DNA of 64,000 nt from Clostridium sp. BSD9I1 (lineage in GTDB: Bacteria; Bacillota; Clostridia; Clostridiales; Clostridiaceae): contig NZ_FYAM01000006.1 in the NCBI RefSeq assembly GCF_900185645.1, positions 310,001 through 374,000 of the forward strand. The letters run 5' to 3'. Positions within the stretch are counted from its first letter, which is position 1. Each line of letters begins with the position of its first letter. Position numbers and translations under genes: made by a program. This document shows, in pieces, positions 62,293 through 64,000 of the stretch. Below the pieces are notes generated by a model that saw only the letters and a program-made list of their open reading frames with translations, was not told where the DNA came from and made no database searches.

Positions 62293-62952
62293 ATGAATAC
62301 ATTACAAGCAAAAGAAGTAATTGCTAAAAGAGTTGCTAAAGAACTTAAGGATGGTTATGTTGTTAATCTAGGAATTGGACTCCCAACATTGGTAGCAGAT
62401 TATGTACCAAATGATATAGAAGTAAATCTCCAATCTGAAAATGGTTTTGTAGGAATTGGACCAACTCCCAAAGAAGAAAAAGAAATTAAAAACTTAATTA
62501 ATGCTGGAGGCATACCAGTTACAACAATGCCAGGGGCATCTTTCTTTGATAGTGCAACCTCATTCTCTATAATTAGAGGAGGACACGTTGATGTTACGGT
62601 ATTAGGCGCTTTACAAGTGGACCAGAAAGGAAATTTGGCTAATTGGATGGTTCCAGGAGAGATAATACCAGGTATGGGAGGTGCTATGGATTTAGTAGTA
62701 GGAGCTAAAAAAGTGATTATCGCAATGACTCATACAGTTAAGGGTAAAGTGAAAATTCTAAAAAAATGTACTCTTCCGCTAACTGCACAAGGACAAGTAA
62801 ATCTTATTATTACAGAAATGGGAGTTATGGAAGTTACTAATGAAGGTTTGCTCTTAAAAGAAATAAATCCTGAATTTAGCGTGAAAGAAGTGCAAGAAGT
62901 AACGGAAGCAGACTTGATTATAGATGAAGATTTAAAATATATGCTGACATAG
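62293..62952 (+). CDS. 3-oxoacid CoA-transferase subunit B (AtoA type), set 2
   Basis: From ATG 62293 (GGGGGAA before it) the protein has 219 residues. The catalytic Glu is in [11 protein letters not shown], followed by [25 protein letters not shown] and [14 protein letters not shown]. It matches subunit B at 37980 closely. It is the last intact gene of the TetR-controlled operon; a terminator hairpin follows at 62998. Confidence 0.92.
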   Translation: MNTLQAKEVIAKRVAKELKDGYVVNLGIGLPTLVADYVPNDIEVNLQSENGFVGIGPTPKEEKEIKNLINAGGIPVTTMPGASFFDSATSFSIIRGGHVDVTVLGALQVDQKGNLANWMVPGEIIPGMGGAMDLVVGAKKVIIAMTHTVKGKVKILKKCTLPLTAQGQVNLIITEMGVMEVTNEGLLLKEINPEFSVKEVQEVTEADLIIDEDLKYMLT

Positions 62953-62997
62953 TATGGAAAGATAGTAATGATTGTAATAAGATAAGAACAGTATAAA

Positions 62998-63028
62998 TGA
63001 TTTAGCAGTTTTTGCTAAATCATTTTGC
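62998..63028 (+). terminator. Terminator of BKACE operon 2
   Basis: ATGATTTAGCA and TGCTAAATCAT form an 11-bp stem with a four-base loop, followed by TTTGC. Confidence 0.8.
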
Positions 63029-63040
63029 AATTATATTTTC

Positions 63041-63121
63041 GAAATAGATAAAGTTGAGAAAATTTTTGCTGATATAAAAGATAAATTTGGAATACTTGGC
63101 ATTTTAATTAATAGATCCTAG
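63041..63121 (+). pseudogene. Short-chain dehydrogenase relic
   Basis: The plus strand reads EIDKVEKIFADIKDKFGILG then ILINRS and a stop, similar to the QVEQLFNDIKTQFGRLDILVNN segment of the SDR at 56675. Only about 26 codons survive. It is a remnant of a second SDR gene that once followed this operon. Confidence 0.7.
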
Positions 63122-63506
63122 TTTTATTTTCCTCAATACCTCTAAGATGAGAGTTTTAATTTTGACCAATATCTTTATCTTGTGATTTTTTTTCAAGCTA
63201 CTCTAGCTGGTTTTTAAGTTTATGTTTTGCCTTTCTTAAGCGTGTCTCCAGAAGGTTCTTTTCCGCATACATATCTAATATAAACTTTGTCAGGGACATG
63301 CTTCTTTTTCTCATCTATCATATTATGACCTCAGTGTTCACATTTAAGTATTGAAGATAAGAGATGCATACCTTGACGATTTAATAATTAAAGAAACAAG
63401 AATCAGGTGTAAAGGGTGCTAGTCAATAAGAAAGGGTAAAATTTTAGGAAATATATTGGTGATAAAACACAATCGATTTACAATTGCCATAGTATCTATT
63501 AAAAGA
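63122..63506. other. Decayed stretch, no intact gene
   Basis: The minus strand holds an interrupted reading frame near 63160-63300 (MSLTKFILDMYAEKNLLETR, a Leu/Lys-rich helix, then a stop and a charged tail), which I could not assign. Nothing else is recognised. Confidence 0.4.
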
Positions 63507-63701
63507 CTACTGATTAATAATTTGTATTGGTGTTACAATAGGAACTGTATTGGCAAGCTCCAAAACATCTTTATTATACATTCTTATGCATCCATTAGAT
63601 ACTCTTGTACCAATCGATGCAGGATTATTTGTTCCATGTATTCCATAGTGAAGGATACTTAATACCATCCATCTCACCCCAAAAGGTCCTCCAGGATTCA
63701 C
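63507..63701 (-). pseudogene. L,D-transpeptidase (YkuD) C-terminal fragment 2
   Basis: The minus strand reads [40 protein letters not shown] and a tail to a stop, the catalytic end of a YkuD L,D-transpeptidase with the HGTN and SNGCIRM motifs intact but WMGLSIP changed to WMVLSIL. The N-terminal part is absent and stops lie upstream, so it is a pseudogene fragment. It is a near copy of the fragment at 45566. Confidence 0.82.
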
Positions 63702-64000
63702 CTAATGACTTGATACCTGAGTAAATATAAGCTTGGAATAAAATGCTTATAGTATTTAAAAGAAGTCCTTTGTATAATTGTAATATATTGCATAATGGCA
63801 TTTGAGAGTCTAAAAATACAAAATAACTATGCTATAAGAAAAATGTGGACAAAGACTTAAATTAGTAAGACCATAATTATGAAAGTAACATATAAGTTGT
63901 ACTAAGTTAATAAAGTCAAGAGAATCAGTGGAATAATGAAATATGTCTTCTATACATTGTTAAAAGCCAACGATTGTGAAGCACGATTAAAAGAAATTAT
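63702..64000. other. Window end, mostly featureless
   Basis: No clear gene is seen. An ATG at 63938 opens MKYVFYTLLKANDCEARLKE and continues to the edge without a stop, so a gene may begin there, but the ribosome site is weak and no family is recognised. Confidence 0.3.

Noticed and set aside
63456-63662. Plus-strand open frame of 68 codons near the right end
   Set aside because: It is antisense to the recognisable L,D-transpeptidase fragment.

Overview
The window reads as chromosome from a low-GC, anaerobic, butyrate-type Clostridium (Clostridiaceae). The signs are AT-rich intergenic DNA, strong AGGAGG ribosome sites with occasional TTG and GTG starts, an LctD/Etf lactate oxidation operon with a butyryl-CoA-dehydrogenase-like gene, CoA-transferases and thiolase, a monomeric [FeFe]-hydrogenase-type protein, FeoAB iron uptake and DUF3793. 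No rRNA, tRNA, CRISPR array, prophage or intact insertion sequence was seen. The species is not decided.

Layout. 1-13.99 kb is mixed housekeeping and accessory DNA: a partial pentapeptide-repeat protein, Dabb, MBL-fold, GNAT/YoaP, MFS+LUD, AraC/GyrI, Ste24-like protease, LTA-synthase-like protein, TraX and a DUF4349 lipoprotein, plus a candidate small RNA near 12.4 kb. 14.1-17.4 kb is a NapH-like ferredoxin/FMN membrane protein followed by its two-component system. 18.7-27.8 kb is lactate metabolism: a GntR regulator, then two Rex-like sites, an LldR-like operator, a decayed lctP, larA, etfB, etfA, an intact lctP, lctD and an acyl-CoA dehydrogenase. 28-31.9 kb is iron (DUF3793, DUF2325, feoA, feoB, FeoB-associated peptide) with Fur-like boxes and palindromes. 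32-39.2 kb is the first beta-keto-acid-cleavage (BKACE) locus, run by a sigma-54 activator lying between two -24/-12 promoters. 39.3-45.3 kb is a LysR-controlled sulfur-amino-acid/peptide locus with an FNT channel. 45.7-48.7 kb is a LysR regulator, a threonine-dehydratase-like enzyme and a DUF108 dehydrogenase. 49-52.4 kb is a MerR-DUF362-[2Fe-2S]-hydrogenase redox module. 52.7-62.95 kb is a second, larger BKACE operon under a TetR regulator. The last kilobase is decayed.

How it fits together. Both BKACE loci encode the same core: a ketopantoate-reductase-fold dehydrogenase, a BKACE enzyme, a GntP-type permease and an AtoDA-type CoA-transferase. A beta-keto acid would be cleaved with acetyl-CoA to acetoacetate and a new acyl-CoA, and acetoacetate would be activated by AtoDA and split by thiolase or sent toward butyrate. 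The second locus adds an amidohydrolase, an SDR, a thiolase and a second CoA-transferase. Both BKACE proteins carry Trp where the lysine-fermentation enzyme Kce has its amine-binding Glu, so the substrate is probably not 3-keto-5-aminohexanoate and remains unknown. This duplicated, separately regulated pathway is the strongest candidate here for an undescribed system.
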